A stretch of DNA of 50,195 bases from Jiangella anatolica (GTDB lineage: Bacteria; Actinomycetota; Actinomycetes; Jiangellales; Jiangellaceae). Positions within the stretch are counted from its first letter, which is position 1; each line of letters begins with the position of its first letter. A program made the translations under genes and the position numbers. The stretch covers positions 1 through 50,195 of the forward strand of contig NZ_POTW01000046.1 in NCBI RefSeq assembly GCF_003236295.1, given 5' to 3'. The notes below the pieces were generated by a model, which ran no database searches, had not been told where the DNA came from, and worked only from the letters and a program-made list of their open reading frames with translations. This document shows positions 38,806 to 47,669 of this stretch, in pieces.

Positions 38806-38923
38806 CCCGAGACCCCCCGTATCGATGCCCCCGGGGAGAAAGTAGGACAAGGCAACCGGTTCCGGGCGGGTCGCTACGTCCCTTTCACGAACCGTTCACC
38901 GGGCCGTCCGTTACCGTGCGGGG

Positions 38924-39589
38924 GTGGAGCTGTTCACCCAGTCCTGGACGGCGCTGCGCGCGGCCGTCGCCGCCCTGCCCGACGACGCCTTCGCGCGCCC
39001 GTCGGGGTGTGCCGGATGGCTGGTCCGCGACCTCGTCTGCCACCTCGTCATCGACGCGCAGGACGTGCTGATCACGCTGGTCACCCCGTCGTCGGCCGAG
39101 CCGACCGCGGACGCCGACGGGTACTGGCTGCTGGTCGACCCGCCGACCGGCGACGACCCGCTGGACGCGCTGCTCCCGCGGCTGGCCGCCGCCTACGGCG
39201 ACCCGGCGCTGCTCAAGTTCCACCTCGACGACCTCGGCGCGGCGGCCGGCCGGGCCGCCGAGCTGGCCGACCCGGCCGCCGTGGTGAGCACGAAGGACCT
39301 GGTGCTGACGGCCGGCGACTACCTGTCCGCGTACGTGCTGGAGTGGACGCTGCACCACCTGGACCTGATCGCACACCTGCCCGACGACGCGGGCCGCCCG
39401 GCCGGGCCGCCGGCGCACACGCTCGCGGCGTCGCGCGCCGCGTTGCAGCGGATCGCCGGCGTCACCTTCCCGGCGAGGCTCTCCGACGCCGACGCGCTGG
39501 TCGTCGGCACCGGCCGCCGTCCGCCGACGCCGGACGAGACGGCAGCGCTCGGCGACATCGCGCCGAGGCTGCCGTTCGTCCTCGCCTGA
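38924..39589 (+). CDS. Mycothiol-dependent maleylpyruvate isomerase-type protein (MDMPI/DinB fold)
   Basis: A 221-residue protein with the four-helix metal-binding MDMPI N-terminal domain: CAGWLVRDLVCHLVIDAQD and EWTLHHLDLIAHL carry the metal His residues, and the typical C-terminal RIAGVTFPARLSDADALVVGTGR follows. Such proteins usually act in mycothiol-dependent detoxification or isomerisation, and mycothiol is restricted to actinobacteria. The actual substrate is unknown. The start is a GTG preceded by a GC-rich segment without a strong ribosome binding site. It converges with ilvD 4 bp away. Confidence 0.85.
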   Translation: MELFTQSWTALRAAVAALPDDAFARPSGCAGWLVRDLVCHLVIDAQDVLITLVTPSSAEPTADADGYWLLVDPPTGDDPLDALLPRLAAAYGDPALLKFHLDDLGAAAGRAAELADPAAVVSTKDLVLTAGDYLSAYVLEWTLHHLDLIAHLPDDAGRPAGPPAHTLAASRAALQRIAGVTFPARLSDADALVVGTGRRPPTPDETAALGDIAPRLPFVLA

Positions 39590-39592
39590 GGC

Positions 39593-41284
39593 TCAGTCGC
39601 AGACGGCGCCGTTGGCGGCGGAGCCGACCAGCTTCGCGTACTTCGCCAGCACGCCGCGCTCGTGCTTGGGCGCCGGCGGCGTCCAAGCGGCCCGGCGGCG
39701 GGCCAGCTCCTCGTCGTCGACCAGCAGCTCCAGCGTGCGGGCGGCGAGGTCGAGCCGGATCCGGTCGCCGTTCTGGACGAAGGCGATCGGCCCGCCGTCG
39801 ACGGCCTCGGGCGCGACGTGGCCGATGCACGGGCCGGTGGTGCCGCCGGAGAACCGGCCGTCGGTGACCAGCAGCACGTCCTTGCCCAGGCCCGCGCCCT
39901 TGATCGCGCCGGTGACGGCGAGCATCTCGCGCATGCCGGGGCCGCCCTTCGGGCCCTCGTAGCGGATCACGATGACGTCGTTCTTCTGCAGCGTGCCCTG
40001 CTCGACCGCGTCCATCGCGCCGCGCTCGCCGTCGAACACCTTGGCGGTGCCCTCGAAGACGGCGGTGTCGAACCCCGCGGACTTGACGACGGCGCCGTCG
40101 GGCGCGAGCGAGCCGCGCAGGATGGTCAGGCCGCCGGTCTGGTGGATCGGGTCGGACATGGCGTGGATGATCTTGCCGTCGACGTCCGGCGGCGCGATGT
40201 CGGCGAGGTTCTCGGCCAGCGTCTTCCCGGTGACGGTGAGCGCGTCGCCGTGCATGAGACCGGCGTCGAGCAGCGCCTTCATGATGACGGGGACGCCGCC
40301 GACGCGGTCGACGTCGGTCATGACGTACTGGCCGAACGGCTTGACGTCGGCGAGGTGCGGGACGCGGTCGCCGATGCGGTTGAAGTCGTCCAGCTCCAGC
40401 TTCACGCCGGCCTCGTACGCGATCGCCATCAGGTGCAGGACGGCGTTCGTGGACCCGCCGACCGCCATGACCACGGCGATGGCGTTCTCGAACGCCTCCT
40501 TGGTGAGGATGTCGCGGGTGGTGATGCCGCGGCGCAGCAGTTCGACGACGGCCACGCCGGACTTGCGCGCGTACCCGTCGCGGCGGCGGTCGACGGCGGG
40601 CGGCGCGGCGCTGCCGGGCAGCGACATGCCGAGCGCCTCCGCGGCGCTGGCCATGGTGTTCGCGGTGTACATGCCGCCACAGGCGCCCTCGCCGGGACAG
40701 ATGGCCCGCTCAATGACGTCGACCTCCTCGCGGGTGATCAGCCCGCGGGCGCAGGCGCCGACCGCCTCGAACGCGTCGATGATCGTGACGTCGCGGTCGC
40801 CGACCCGGCCGGGCAGGGTCGACCCGGCGTAGAGGAACGTCGCGGCGACGTCGAGCCGCGCGGCCGCCATCAGCATGGCCGGCGCGGACTTGTCGCAGCC
40901 GGCCAGCAGCACGGCGCCGTCGAGCCGCTCCGCGCCGAACACCGTCTCGACGGAGTCGGCGATGACCTCGCGCGACACCAGCGAGTAGTGCATGCCCTCG
41001 TGGCCCATCGAGATGCCGTCGGAGACCGAGATCGTGCCGAACTCCAGCGGGTACCCGCCGCCGGCGTGTACCCCTTCCTTCGACGCCTTCGCGAGGCGGT
41101 CGAGGGACAGGTTGCAGGGCGTGATCTCGTTCCAGGACGAGGCGACCCCGATCTGCGGCTTCTCCCAGTCGTCGTCGCCCATGCCGACGGCGCGCAGCAT
41201 CCCGCGGGCGGCGGCGCGTTCGAGACCGTCGGTGACCGCCCGGGAGTGTGGCTTCAGGTCGGGCTTCGAGGGTGTCACGGTCAT
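39593..41284 (-). CDS. ilvD: Dihydroxy-acid dehydratase
   Basis: A 563-residue dehydratase that makes the 2-oxoacid precursors of valine and isoleucine. It is of normal length; the iron-sulfur cluster Cys residues appear in the TPCNLSL (residues about 55-61), [12 protein letters not shown] and [14 protein letters not shown] motifs, and [18 protein letters not shown] near the C-terminus is conserved. It is monocistronic, about 20 kb from ilvBNC, a separate location often seen in actinobacteria. It diverges from the AraC gene at 41357. Confidence 0.96.
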   Translation of the reverse strand: MTVTPSKPDLKPHSRAVTDGLERAAARGMLRAVGMGDDDWEKPQIGVASSWNEITPCNLSLDRLAKASKEGVHAGGGYPLEFGTISVSDGISMGHEGMHYSLVSREVIADSVETVFGAERLDGAVLLAGCDKSAPAMLMAAARLDVAATFLYAGSTLPGRVGDRDVTIIDAFEAVGACARGLITREEVDVIERAICPGEGACGGMYTANTMASAAEALGMSLPGSAAPPAVDRRRDGYARKSGVAVVELLRRGITTRDILTKEAFENAIAVVMAVGGSTNAVLHLMAIAYEAGVKLELDDFNRIGDRVPHLADVKPFGQYVMTDVDRVGGVPVIMKALLDAGLMHGDALTVTGKTLAENLADIAPPDVDGKIIHAMSDPIHQTGGLTILRGSLAPDGAVVKSAGFDTAVFEGTAKVFDGERGAMDAVEQGTLQKNDVIVIRYEGPKGGPGMREMLAVTGAIKGAGLGKDVLLVTDGRFSGGTTGPCIGHVAPEAVDGGPIAFVQNGDRIRLDLAARTLELLVDDEELARRRAAWTPPAPKHERGVLAKYAKLVGSAANGAVCD

Positions 41285-41325
41285 GGAGCCACGCTAGTAC
41301 CGTCGTCCGGCTGGAAAGACGCGAG

Positions 41326-41340
41326 GTCCGGAATCCGGAC
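41326..41340. promoter_or_regulatory. Small palindrome between ilvD and the AraC gene
   Basis: GTCCGG-aat-CCGGAC has perfect 6-bp arms. It lies 17 bp from the start codon of the AraC gene and 42 bp from that of ilvD, in a 72-bp divergent gap. It may be an operator for either gene, but short GC-rich palindromes arise often by chance in this genome. Confidence 0.25.
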
Positions 41341-41356
41341 GTCGGATACTGGTTCC

Positions 41357-42211
41357 ATGCGACGCCGTTCGGAGCTGCACTGGCCGGGGCTGCGCTCGGT
41401 GTACTGCTGGCAGCCGCCCACCGGGGAGGTGACGGTCAGCGGCGAGCAGCAGATCGGGGTCTCGTTCGCCGAGCACCACGGCGTCGTCACCGAGTCCGGC
41501 GGCCGGCGCGACCGGTTCGACATCCGGCCCGGCGACGTGTTCGCCAACGGGCGGTCCCGGGTGTACTGGAGCGAGGTCACCCGGCGCGACGAGCTGGTCG
41601 AGCTGTACCCGGACGACGCGCTGCTGCGGGAGGCGGCCGGTTCCTCGCGGACGCCGGAGATCGAGCCGCTGCTGGGGGTTCGCGACGCCGTCGTGCTCGG
41701 CGTGGCGTCGGTGCTCAAGCGCGCGCACGTCGGCGGCGACCCGGTCGACACCGTCCGGGCCAGCGTCCTCGCCCGCCGGCTGGCCGAGCACGTCGTCGGC
41801 CACTATGCCGGCATCGCGCCGCCGCACCGGCCCCTCGGCGGGCGCCTGGACCGAGTGCTGCTGGACCGCGTCGCCGGCGTCGTCGAGGCGCGGCTGGGCG
41901 ACCCGCTCACCGTCGACGACCTCGCCGCGGCCGCGACGCTGAGCCCGTTCCACTTCGCCCGCGCGTTCAAGGCCGCGACCGGGCTCGCGCCGCACGAGTA
42001 CGTCACCGCGCGGCGGATGGACCGGGCCACGTCGCTGCTGCTGCGCAGCCGGCTGAGCGTGCCGGAGGTCGCCTACGCGGTCGGACTGTCCAACGTCAGC
42101 CACTTCCGCCGAGTGTTCCGCCGGCACACCGGGTTCCTGCCGTCGCAGCTGCGAACCGCAGGATCGGACCCTCCCGCGCACGGAGGCCGGGCGGCAGGAT
42201 CGGCGGCATGA
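41357..42211 (+). CDS. AraC-family transcriptional regulator
   Basis: A 284-residue regulator. Residues 1-110 form a sensor domain (IGVSFAEHHGVV, FDIRPGDVFANGRSR), and the C-terminal 100 residues the double helix-turn-helix: LTVDDLAAAATLSPFHFARAFKAATG, read in parts, and VPEVAYAVGLSNVSHFRRVFRRHTG. The ATG at 41357 lies in a 72-bp divergent gap with ilvD. Its stop overlaps the ATG of the SnoaL-like gene, so it heads a coupled three-gene operon that it may control. Confidence 0.9.
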   Translation: MRRRSELHWPGLRSVYCWQPPTGEVTVSGEQQIGVSFAEHHGVVTESGGRRDRFDIRPGDVFANGRSRVYWSEVTRRDELVELYPDDALLREAAGSSRTPEIEPLLGVRDAVVLGVASVLKRAHVGGDPVDTVRASVLARRLAEHVVGHYAGIAPPHRPLGGRLDRVLLDRVAGVVEARLGDPLTVDDLAAAATLSPFHFARAFKAATGLAPHEYVTARRMDRATSLLLRSRLSVPEVAYAVGLSNVSHFRRVFRRHTGFLPSQLRTAGSDPPAHGGRAAGSAA

Positions 42212-42648
42212 GCGATCCGGTCACCACACTGCTGCACGCCGTCGACACGCTGGACTGGGACACCGTCGAGGCCACCCTCGCCGCCGAGGTCGAGCTGGAC
42301 TACACCTCGTTGTGGGGCGGTTCGGCCGAGACGGTCCCCGGCCCCGAGGTGGTGGCGCGCTGGCGCGGCCTGCTGCCCGGCTTCGACGCGACGCAGCACC
42401 TCACCGGCCCGGTGCTGGTCCACCCCGGCGGCCGGCGCACGACGACCGTGCGCGGCTACCACCACCTGGCCGACGGCGACAGCCGGTCCACCTGGATGGT
42501 CGCCGGCTGGTACGACATCCGCGTCGACGACGCCGGCCGGGTCGCCGCGATCACGCTGCACACCTCCTACGAGGAGGGCGACCGGGCGCTGGTGGAGGCC
42601 GCGACCGCACGGTGCGCGGCCGGCGCCGGCGGCCGGGTCGCGGCGTGA
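42208..42648 (+). CDS. SnoaL-like (NTF2-fold) protein
   Basis: A 146-residue NTF2-fold protein: helix TLLHAVDTLDWDTVEATLAAEVELDYTSL (in parts) followed by strands with GPVLVHPGGRRTTTVRGYHH and WMVAGWYDIRVDD. Members act as cyclases, isomerases or binding proteins of small hydrophobic molecules. It is coupled by 4-bp overlaps to the AraC gene before it and the SDR gene after it. Without knowing the AraC target, I cannot name a substrate. Confidence 0.85.
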   Translation: MSDPVTTLLHAVDTLDWDTVEATLAAEVELDYTSLWGGSAETVPGPEVVARWRGLLPGFDATQHLTGPVLVHPGGRRTTTVRGYHHLADGDSRSTWMVAGWYDIRVDDAGRVAAITLHTSYEEGDRALVEAATARCAAGAGGRVAA

Positions 42649-43343
42649 GCGAGGCGGGCGCCCCGATCGCCGTCGTCACCGGCGGGAACCGGGGCATCGG
42701 CCTGGAGACCGGCCGCCAGCTGGCCGCGCTCGGGCACACCGTCGTGCTGACGGCGCGCGACGTCGCGGCGGCCCGGTCGGCGGCGTCGGGGCTGACGGGT
42801 GATGTCGTCCCGTTCCGGCTCGACGTCACCGTCCCGGAGCACGCCGACGAGCTGGCGCGGTTCCTGTCCGAGGAGTACGGGCGGCTGGACGTGCTGGTCA
42901 ACAACGCCGCCATCCACTACGACACCTGGCAGCGGGCCGCGAGCGCCGACCTCGACGTCGTCCGCGAGGCCGCCGAGACCAACGTCTACGGGCCGTGGCG
43001 GCTGACGATGACGCTGCTGCCGCTGCTGCGGGCGAGCGCGCACCCGCGCGTCGTCAACGTGTCCAGCGAGGGCGGGTCGCTGGCGAGTATGGGCGGCGGC
43101 ACGCCCGCGTACAGCATGACGAAGGCCGCGCTCAACGCCGTCACCCGGATGCTCGCCGCCGAGCTGCGCCCGGACCGGATCCTGGTCAACTCGATCTGTC
43201 CTGGCTGGGTCGCCACCGACATGGGCGGCCCGGGCGGGCGGCCGGTCGCCGAGGGCGCGGCCGGCATCGTCTGGGCGTCGACCCTCCCCGACGACGGCCC
43301 GACCGGCGGCTTCCTCCGCGACGGCCGCCCGGTCCCCTGGTGA
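42645..43343 (+). CDS. Short-chain dehydrogenase/reductase
   Basis: A 232-residue classical SDR: GGNRGIG (about residues 13-19) binds NADP, NNAAIH follows the central strand, the catalytic Ser is in VNVSSEGGS and the Tyr-Lys pair in AYSMTKAALNA. The GTG start overlaps the SnoaL-like stop by 4 bp, and it is the end of the AraC-SnoaL-SDR unit. It reduces or oxidises a carbonyl or alcohol, perhaps of the same molecule that the SnoaL protein handles. Confidence 0.93.
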   Translation: MSEAGAPIAVVTGGNRGIGLETGRQLAALGHTVVLTARDVAAARSAASGLTGDVVPFRLDVTVPEHADELARFLSEEYGRLDVLVNNAAIHYDTWQRAASADLDVVREAAETNVYGPWRLTMTLLPLLRASAHPRVVNVSSEGGSLASMGGGTPAYSMTKAALNAVTRMLAAELRPDRILVNSICPGWVATDMGGPGGRPVAEGAAGIVWASTLPDDGPTGGFLRDGRPVPW

Positions 43344-43395
43344 GCTTCACCCGGCGTTCACGTCGGCGCCGGACGGCGTGGGTACGGTGCGCCGC

Positions 43396-44409
43396 ATGAC
43401 CGCCTCGTCCCGCCGCCCGTCCCGTCGTTCGTTCGTCGCCGGCGCGCTGGCCGGCGCCGGCCTCGCCGCCGTCGCCGGGCCGGCCGGCGCCGCCACCCGG
43501 CCGCCGCGCATCCTCGTCGCCACGAACGAGCCGTGGGGGACCTACCACGTGCGGCCGCTGCTGCCGGAGATCGGCCGGCGCGGCTGGGACGTGCGCCAGC
43601 TGGTCCCGGACCGCTCCCAGATCGCGCCGGGCGAGACCGTCCCGGTCGTCACGCCGGCCGACGATCCGGCCGCTGACCTGCTGGTCGTCACCGGCGCGAC
43701 GGACTGGCCGGCCGACTGCGCGGCCGCCGCCCTCCGGCGCACGCCGCTGGCCGCGTCGTCGCTGGCCTACCTCAACGCCACCGAGGCGCCGCGGGCGCAC
43801 GAGTTCGAGCACCGGCTGCGGCTGGTGACGTCGTCCTCGGCCGCCGAGGGCCGCGCCTTCGCCGGGCACCTCGGCACCCGCCGCCGGGTGCGCGTCGTCG
43901 GCTCCCCGCAGACCGACACGTTGCCCGTACGCGCGCCGGAGCCGGGCACCGTCCTCGTCCTCACCAGCGTCACGTACCCGGACCAGACCGGCGGCGCCGC
44001 GCCCGGCACCCAGCTGCTGCTCGACGCCGCGGCGGCGCTGACGGCGGCCGGCAAGCACGTCCTCGTCGGCCTGCATCCGCGGGAGAACCCGGCGCTGTGG
44101 AGCGACTACGAGATCAGCGCGGTGCCGTCGCTGCAGGCGTCGGCCCGGGCCGAGGTCGCGATCGGCATCCCGGGGACGGTCTTCCCGCTGATCGCCGCCG
44201 CCGGCGTGCCGGTCGTCGGCTGCGTCGACCCGCGCCTCGTCGTGCCCGACTACCTGCTCGCGGTCTGCTCGTCGCTGATCGACGACGCGGCCGAGGCGCT
44301 GCCCGCCGTCGACTCGGCCGAGCTGCCCGCGGACCTGGAGGACGTCGTCGGCCCGATCGGCGGGTCCGCCGCTCGGCTGCTGGACGCCTGGGGCGCCGTC
44401 GCCCGCTGA
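43396..44409 (+). CDS. Tat-exported protein, GT-B-like fold suspected
   Basis: A 337-residue protein with a clear Tat signal (residues 1-33: SRRPSRRSFVAGALAGAG, then an Ala-rich segment ending AGA). The rest has alternating strand-helix sequence, with LVGLHPRENPALW and AIGIPGTVFPLIAAAGVPVVG, resembling the second half of GT-B-fold enzymes such as CDP-glycerol transferases. A nucleotide-sugar or epimerase function outside the cell would be odd, so this is only a suspicion. No other motif is clear. The ATG at 43396 is preceded by GGTGC only; a GTG at 43378 would add six residues. Confidence 0.75.
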   Translation: MTASSRRPSRRSFVAGALAGAGLAAVAGPAGAATRPPRILVATNEPWGTYHVRPLLPEIGRRGWDVRQLVPDRSQIAPGETVPVVTPADDPAADLLVVTGATDWPADCAAAALRRTPLAASSLAYLNATEAPRAHEFEHRLRLVTSSSAAEGRAFAGHLGTRRRVRVVGSPQTDTLPVRAPEPGTVLVLTSVTYPDQTGGAAPGTQLLLDAAAALTAAGKHVLVGLHPRENPALWSDYEISAVPSLQASARAEVAIGIPGTVFPLIAAAGVPVVGCVDPRLVVPDYLLAVCSSLIDDAAEALPAVDSAELPADLEDVVGPIGGSAARLLDAWGAVAR

Positions 44410-44428
44410 CGTTTCCTGGCCCCTCAAG

Positions 44429-44449
44429 ATTGCAATCCGACATTGCAAT
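44429..44449. promoter_or_regulatory. Two 13-bp-spaced ATTGCAAT palindromes upstream of the oxidase gene
   Basis: ATTGCAATCC is repeated directly (44429-44438 and 44442-44451), and each core ATTGCAAT is a perfect palindrome. This AT-rich pair stands out in GC-rich DNA and lies 67-87 bp upstream of the oxidase start. It suits an operator bound by a dimeric repressor on both halves. The regulator is not in the window's neighbourhood. Confidence 0.55.
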
Positions 44450-44517
44450 CCTTTTCGGGCATCGCCTCGTAGAGGTGGATCGAGAGTTCGAACTCCGACC
44501 ACCCCATGGAGGCAAGC

Positions 44518-46134
44518 GTGGACACGACAGCAGGGACGCCGGACGGTGTCAGCCGGCGCGGGTTTCTCACCAGGGTCGGCGCGGTCGGCGGCGCGACGGC
44601 GCTGTACGGGACGATGGAGGCGCTCGGCCTGCTCGCCTCGCCCGCGCAGGCGGCTGAGGAGGCCGGCGACTTCGCGCCGCTGCGCCCGGCCGACCTGCCG
44701 GCCGCGGCGAACGGAACGAAGGTCGCGATCCTGGGCGCCGGGACGGCCGGGCTCACCGTCGCCTACGAGCTGGGCAAGGCCGGCTACGACTGTCATGTCC
44801 TGGAGGCTCGCGACCGTCCCGGCGGCCGGGCCAAGACCATCCGCGGCGGCGACCGGCTCACCGACACCGACGGCGTCACGCAGATCTGCCGGTTCGACGA
44901 GGGGCACTACTACAACGCGGGCCCGTCGCGGATCCCCAGCCACCACCTGACCATCGAGTACTGCCGCGAGCTCGGCGTCGCGATCGAGCCGATGGTGAAC
45001 GCGAACGCGGAGGGCTTCTACTACCACGAGAACACGGCGACGGTGAACTACGGCGAGCTGGCCAGCACCGCCGTCACGCACCGGCAGGCCAAGGCCGACG
45101 TCTACGGCTACATCTCCGAGCTGCTGGTGACCGTCGCCGACCAGGGCGCCCTCGACGCCGTCCTCAGCTCCGACGACGTCGACCGGCTGGTCTCGCTCGC
45201 GAACAGCCTCGGCGGGCTGAGCAACCGCCGGTACACCGGCAACAACCGGCGCGGCTACAGCGTGCCGCCCGGCGCCGGTGACCAGCCGGGCACCGTCGCC
45301 GGCCCGCCGCCGTCGATGACGGCGATCCTGCAGTCGCAACTGGGCACCCGGTTCTCCTTCGAGTTCGGCTTCGACCAGGCGATGATGATGTGGCAGCCGG
45401 TCGGCGGCATGGACCGCATCTCCGCCGCGCTCGCGTCCGCGATCGACGGCCGGCGGCGCATCACCTACAACGCGCCGGTCACCGGCATCGACAACACGGC
45501 CGACGGGGTGCGCGTCACGTACCGCTCCAACGGCCGCACCCGCGTGCTCGACGCCGACTACTGCGTCGTCACGATCCCGCCGATGGTGCTCAAGTCGATC
45601 CCGTCGAACTTCTCGACGGCGACGAAGGACGCGCTCGCGGTGCCGGTCGGCGCCAACAGCGGCCGGATGGGCATCCAGTTCAAGCGCCGGTTCTGGGAGG
45701 AGGACCTCAACATCTACGGCGGCGTCACGCACACGAACCTCGACGTGTCCGGCATCTACTACCCGTCCTACGGCTACTTCTCGCCCAAGGGCGTGCTGGT
45801 CGGCTACTACTCCGGGGCGTACACGAACCTGCCGGTCCCGGAGCGGGAGACGCGGGCGCTGATGCAGGGTGCGAAGATCCACGGCGACGTCTACCACCAG
45901 GAGTTCGACAACTCGTTCTCCGTCGCGTGGCCGAAGGAGCCGTACAGCCTCGGCGCCTGGGTGAGCTGGCCGGGCGGACGGGGCGCGGCCTACCAGCACC
46001 TGCTGCAGGCCGACGGCCGCACCTACTTCGCCGGCGACCATCTCAGCTACTACACCGCCTGGCAGAACGGCGCGTTCCTGTCCGCGCGGAAGGTCGTGAC
46101 CGACCTGCACACCCGGGTGGCGGCGACCGTCTGA
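44518..46134 (+). CDS. Tat-exported flavin amine/L-amino-acid oxidase
   Basis: A 538-residue flavoprotein. The Tat signal SRRGFLTRVGAVGG is followed by an Ala-rich cleavage region (SPAQA). The FAD motif GAGTAG is at about residues 73-78, EARDRPGGRAKT follows, and the C-terminal FAD-contacting YYTAWQNGAFLSARK is present. Family members release hydrogen peroxide and ammonia from amino acids or amines outside the cell. I chose the GTG at 44518 because GGAGG lies five bases upstream; the ATG at 44506 (MEASV) is also possible and would add four residues. The region upstream holds the ATTGCAAT repeat. Confidence 0.9.
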   Translation: MDTTAGTPDGVSRRGFLTRVGAVGGATALYGTMEALGLLASPAQAAEEAGDFAPLRPADLPAAANGTKVAILGAGTAGLTVAYELGKAGYDCHVLEARDRPGGRAKTIRGGDRLTDTDGVTQICRFDEGHYYNAGPSRIPSHHLTIEYCRELGVAIEPMVNANAEGFYYHENTATVNYGELASTAVTHRQAKADVYGYISELLVTVADQGALDAVLSSDDVDRLVSLANSLGGLSNRRYTGNNRRGYSVPPGAGDQPGTVAGPPPSMTAILQSQLGTRFSFEFGFDQAMMMWQPVGGMDRISAALASAIDGRRRITYNAPVTGIDNTADGVRVTYRSNGRTRVLDADYCVVTIPPMVLKSIPSNFSTATKDALAVPVGANSGRMGIQFKRRFWEEDLNIYGGVTHTNLDVSGIYYPSYGYFSPKGVLVGYYSGAYTNLPVPERETRALMQGAKIHGDVYHQEFDNSFSVAWPKEPYSLGAWVSWPGGRGAAYQHLLQADGRTYFAGDHLSYYTAWQNGAFLSARKVVTDLHTRVAATV

Positions 46135-46184
46135 CGGCGCGTCGTGCCTGCTCGTCTGGTCCGGGCGGTCCGCAGCCGCCCGGG

Positions 46185-46550
46185 TCAGGCGACGCCGACG
46201 GTGAGGATGACGACGGCGTCGTCGTCGGCGACGAGGTCGTGCTGCTCCGGCGGCACGTCGGCCAGCTCGCCCTCGCCGACGCCGATCTCGCGGTCACGGG
46301 TGTGCAGCGTGACGTGGCCCTGCAGGCACTGCACGGTCGCGTCGCCGGGGCTCTGGTGCTTGTTCAGCTTCGTGCCGGCGGTGAGCGCGATGAGGGTCTG
46401 GCGCAGCCGGGAGCCGCTGTGCAGCGTCCGGGACGCCCGTCCGGCCGTCGAGACGCGTGCCTCGTCCAGTTGAGCGGCGGCCAGCGTCAGCAACGTCATG
46501 CCTTCCGCGGTACCCACTGCGCGGTCGCGGAAACGGCGCCGCCCGCTCAT
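46185..46550 (-). CDS. Small cupin protein
   Basis: A 121-residue single-domain cupin: LIALTAGTKLNKHQSPGDATVQCLQGHV (in parts), LHTRDREIGVGEGELADVPPEQHDL. The His residues are partly kept, so a metal site is possible. I chose the ATG at 46550 because it overlaps the stop of the BNR-repeat gene by 4 bp; the ATG at 46499 (MTLLTLAAAQ) is an alternative and matches the core domain better. It is probably co-transcribed with the BNR-repeat gene. Function is unknown. Confidence 0.8.
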   Translation of the reverse strand: MSGRRRFRDRAVGTAEGMTLLTLAAAQLDEARVSTAGRASRTLHSGSRLRQTLIALTAGTKLNKHQSPGDATVQCLQGHVTLHTRDREIGVGEGELADVPPEQHDLVADDDAVVILTVGVA

Positions 46551-47638
46551 CGGACCGTCGCGGCGCGGACGCAGAGCACGTCCGGCAGGTGCCGGACCAG
46601 CTCCGTCCACGTCTCGCCCTCGTCGGCGCTGGCATAGACCGAGCCGTCGCGGGTGCCGACGTACACGCCGGCCGCGCCGTCGACATCGTCCACGCACATC
46701 GCGTCGCGCAGCACCACCCCGTAGAAGCCGCCGGGCAGGCCGTCGGCCGACCGCGCCCAGCTCGCGCCGGCGTCGTCGGTGCGCCAGACCTGCAGCTGGC
46801 GCTCCGGCGGGGTGCGCTCGCCGTCGGCGATCAGCGGCGCGACCCACGCCGTCGCGGGACGGTGCGGATGTGCGACGACCGGGAAGCCGAAGTCGGCCGG
46901 CAGCCCGCCGTCGATCGGCTGCCACGTCGCGCCGCCGTCGGCGGAGCGGTAGACGCCGCCGTGGTTCTGCGCGTAGAGCCGGTCCGGGTCGGTGGCGTCG
47001 CGGGAGACCTTGTGCACGCACTGGCCGTACTCCGGCGGCTCACCGGGCAGGAAGTCGGTGCGGATGCCGGTGTTCGACGGGGTCCAGCTGGCGGCGCCGT
47101 CGTCGCTGACGTACACGCCGCCGGTCGACATCGCGACCAGCAGCCGCCGGTCATCGTCCGGATGCGGCAGCACCGTGTGGATGGCCTGGCCGCCGAAGCC
47201 GGGCGCCCACGTCGGCCGGTGCGGGTGGTCCCACAGCGACTCGACCAGCGAGAACGTCTCACCGCGGTCGTCGGAGCGCCACAGCGCCGACGGCTGCGAG
47301 CCGGCCCAGACGACGCCGTCGCGGCCCTCGGTGTCGGGGCGCAGCTGCCAGACCGCCTCGACCGACGCGTCGGCGTCCGGCGGGAACCGGATGCCGCTGC
47401 CGTCGGCCGCCTCGGTCCAGGTCGCGCCGAGGTCGTCGGACCACGAGACGCCCGGGCCCCAGTGCGAGCTGCTGGCGCCGACCAGCAGCCGGGTCCGGCC
47501 GCCGCGGGTGTCGATGGCGCACGCGGCGACCGAGCTCATCAGGAAGTGCGGGCCGTCGATCGACCAGCTGCGGCGGTCGGCGCTGCGCAGCAGCCACAGC
47601 CCCTTCTTCGTGCCGACGGCGAGCAGGACGTCGTTCAT
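46547..47638 (-). CDS. BNR-repeat (sialidase-like beta-propeller) protein
   Basis: A 363-residue protein with repeated Asp-box-type motifs (SDDLGATWTEA, SDDRGETFSLV, SDDGAASWTPS, SADGGATWQPI, TDDAGASWARS, SADEGETWTEL), typical of a six-bladed beta-propeller. No signal peptide is seen. This family is often annotated as exo-alpha-sialidase or glycosyl hydrolase, but the catalytic Arg triad and Tyr of sialidases are not evident, so a binding or scaffolding role is equally likely. Coupled to the cupin gene by a 4-bp overlap. Confidence 0.85.
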   Translation of the reverse strand: MNDVLLAVGTKKGLWLLRSADRRSWSIDGPHFLMSSVAACAIDTRGGRTRLLVGASSSHWGPGVSWSDDLGATWTEAADGSGIRFPPDADASVEAVWQLRPDTEGRDGVVWAGSQPSALWRSDDRGETFSLVESLWDHPHRPTWAPGFGGQAIHTVLPHPDDDRRLLVAMSTGGVYVSDDGAASWTPSNTGIRTDFLPGEPPEYGQCVHKVSRDATDPDRLYAQNHGGVYRSADGGATWQPIDGGLPADFGFPVVAHPHRPATAWVAPLIADGERTPPERQLQVWRTDDAGASWARSADGLPGGFYGVVLRDAMCVDDVDGAAGVYVGTRDGSVYASADEGETWTELVRHLPDVLCVRAATVR

Positions 47639-47669
47639 ACGATCGCCTCCCGGCGTCCTACGTTACTGC

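Noticed and set aside
46547-47638. A true sialidase
   Set aside because: Asp-box repeats alone do not make a sialidase; the catalytic Arg triad and Tyr/Glu pair are not evident.
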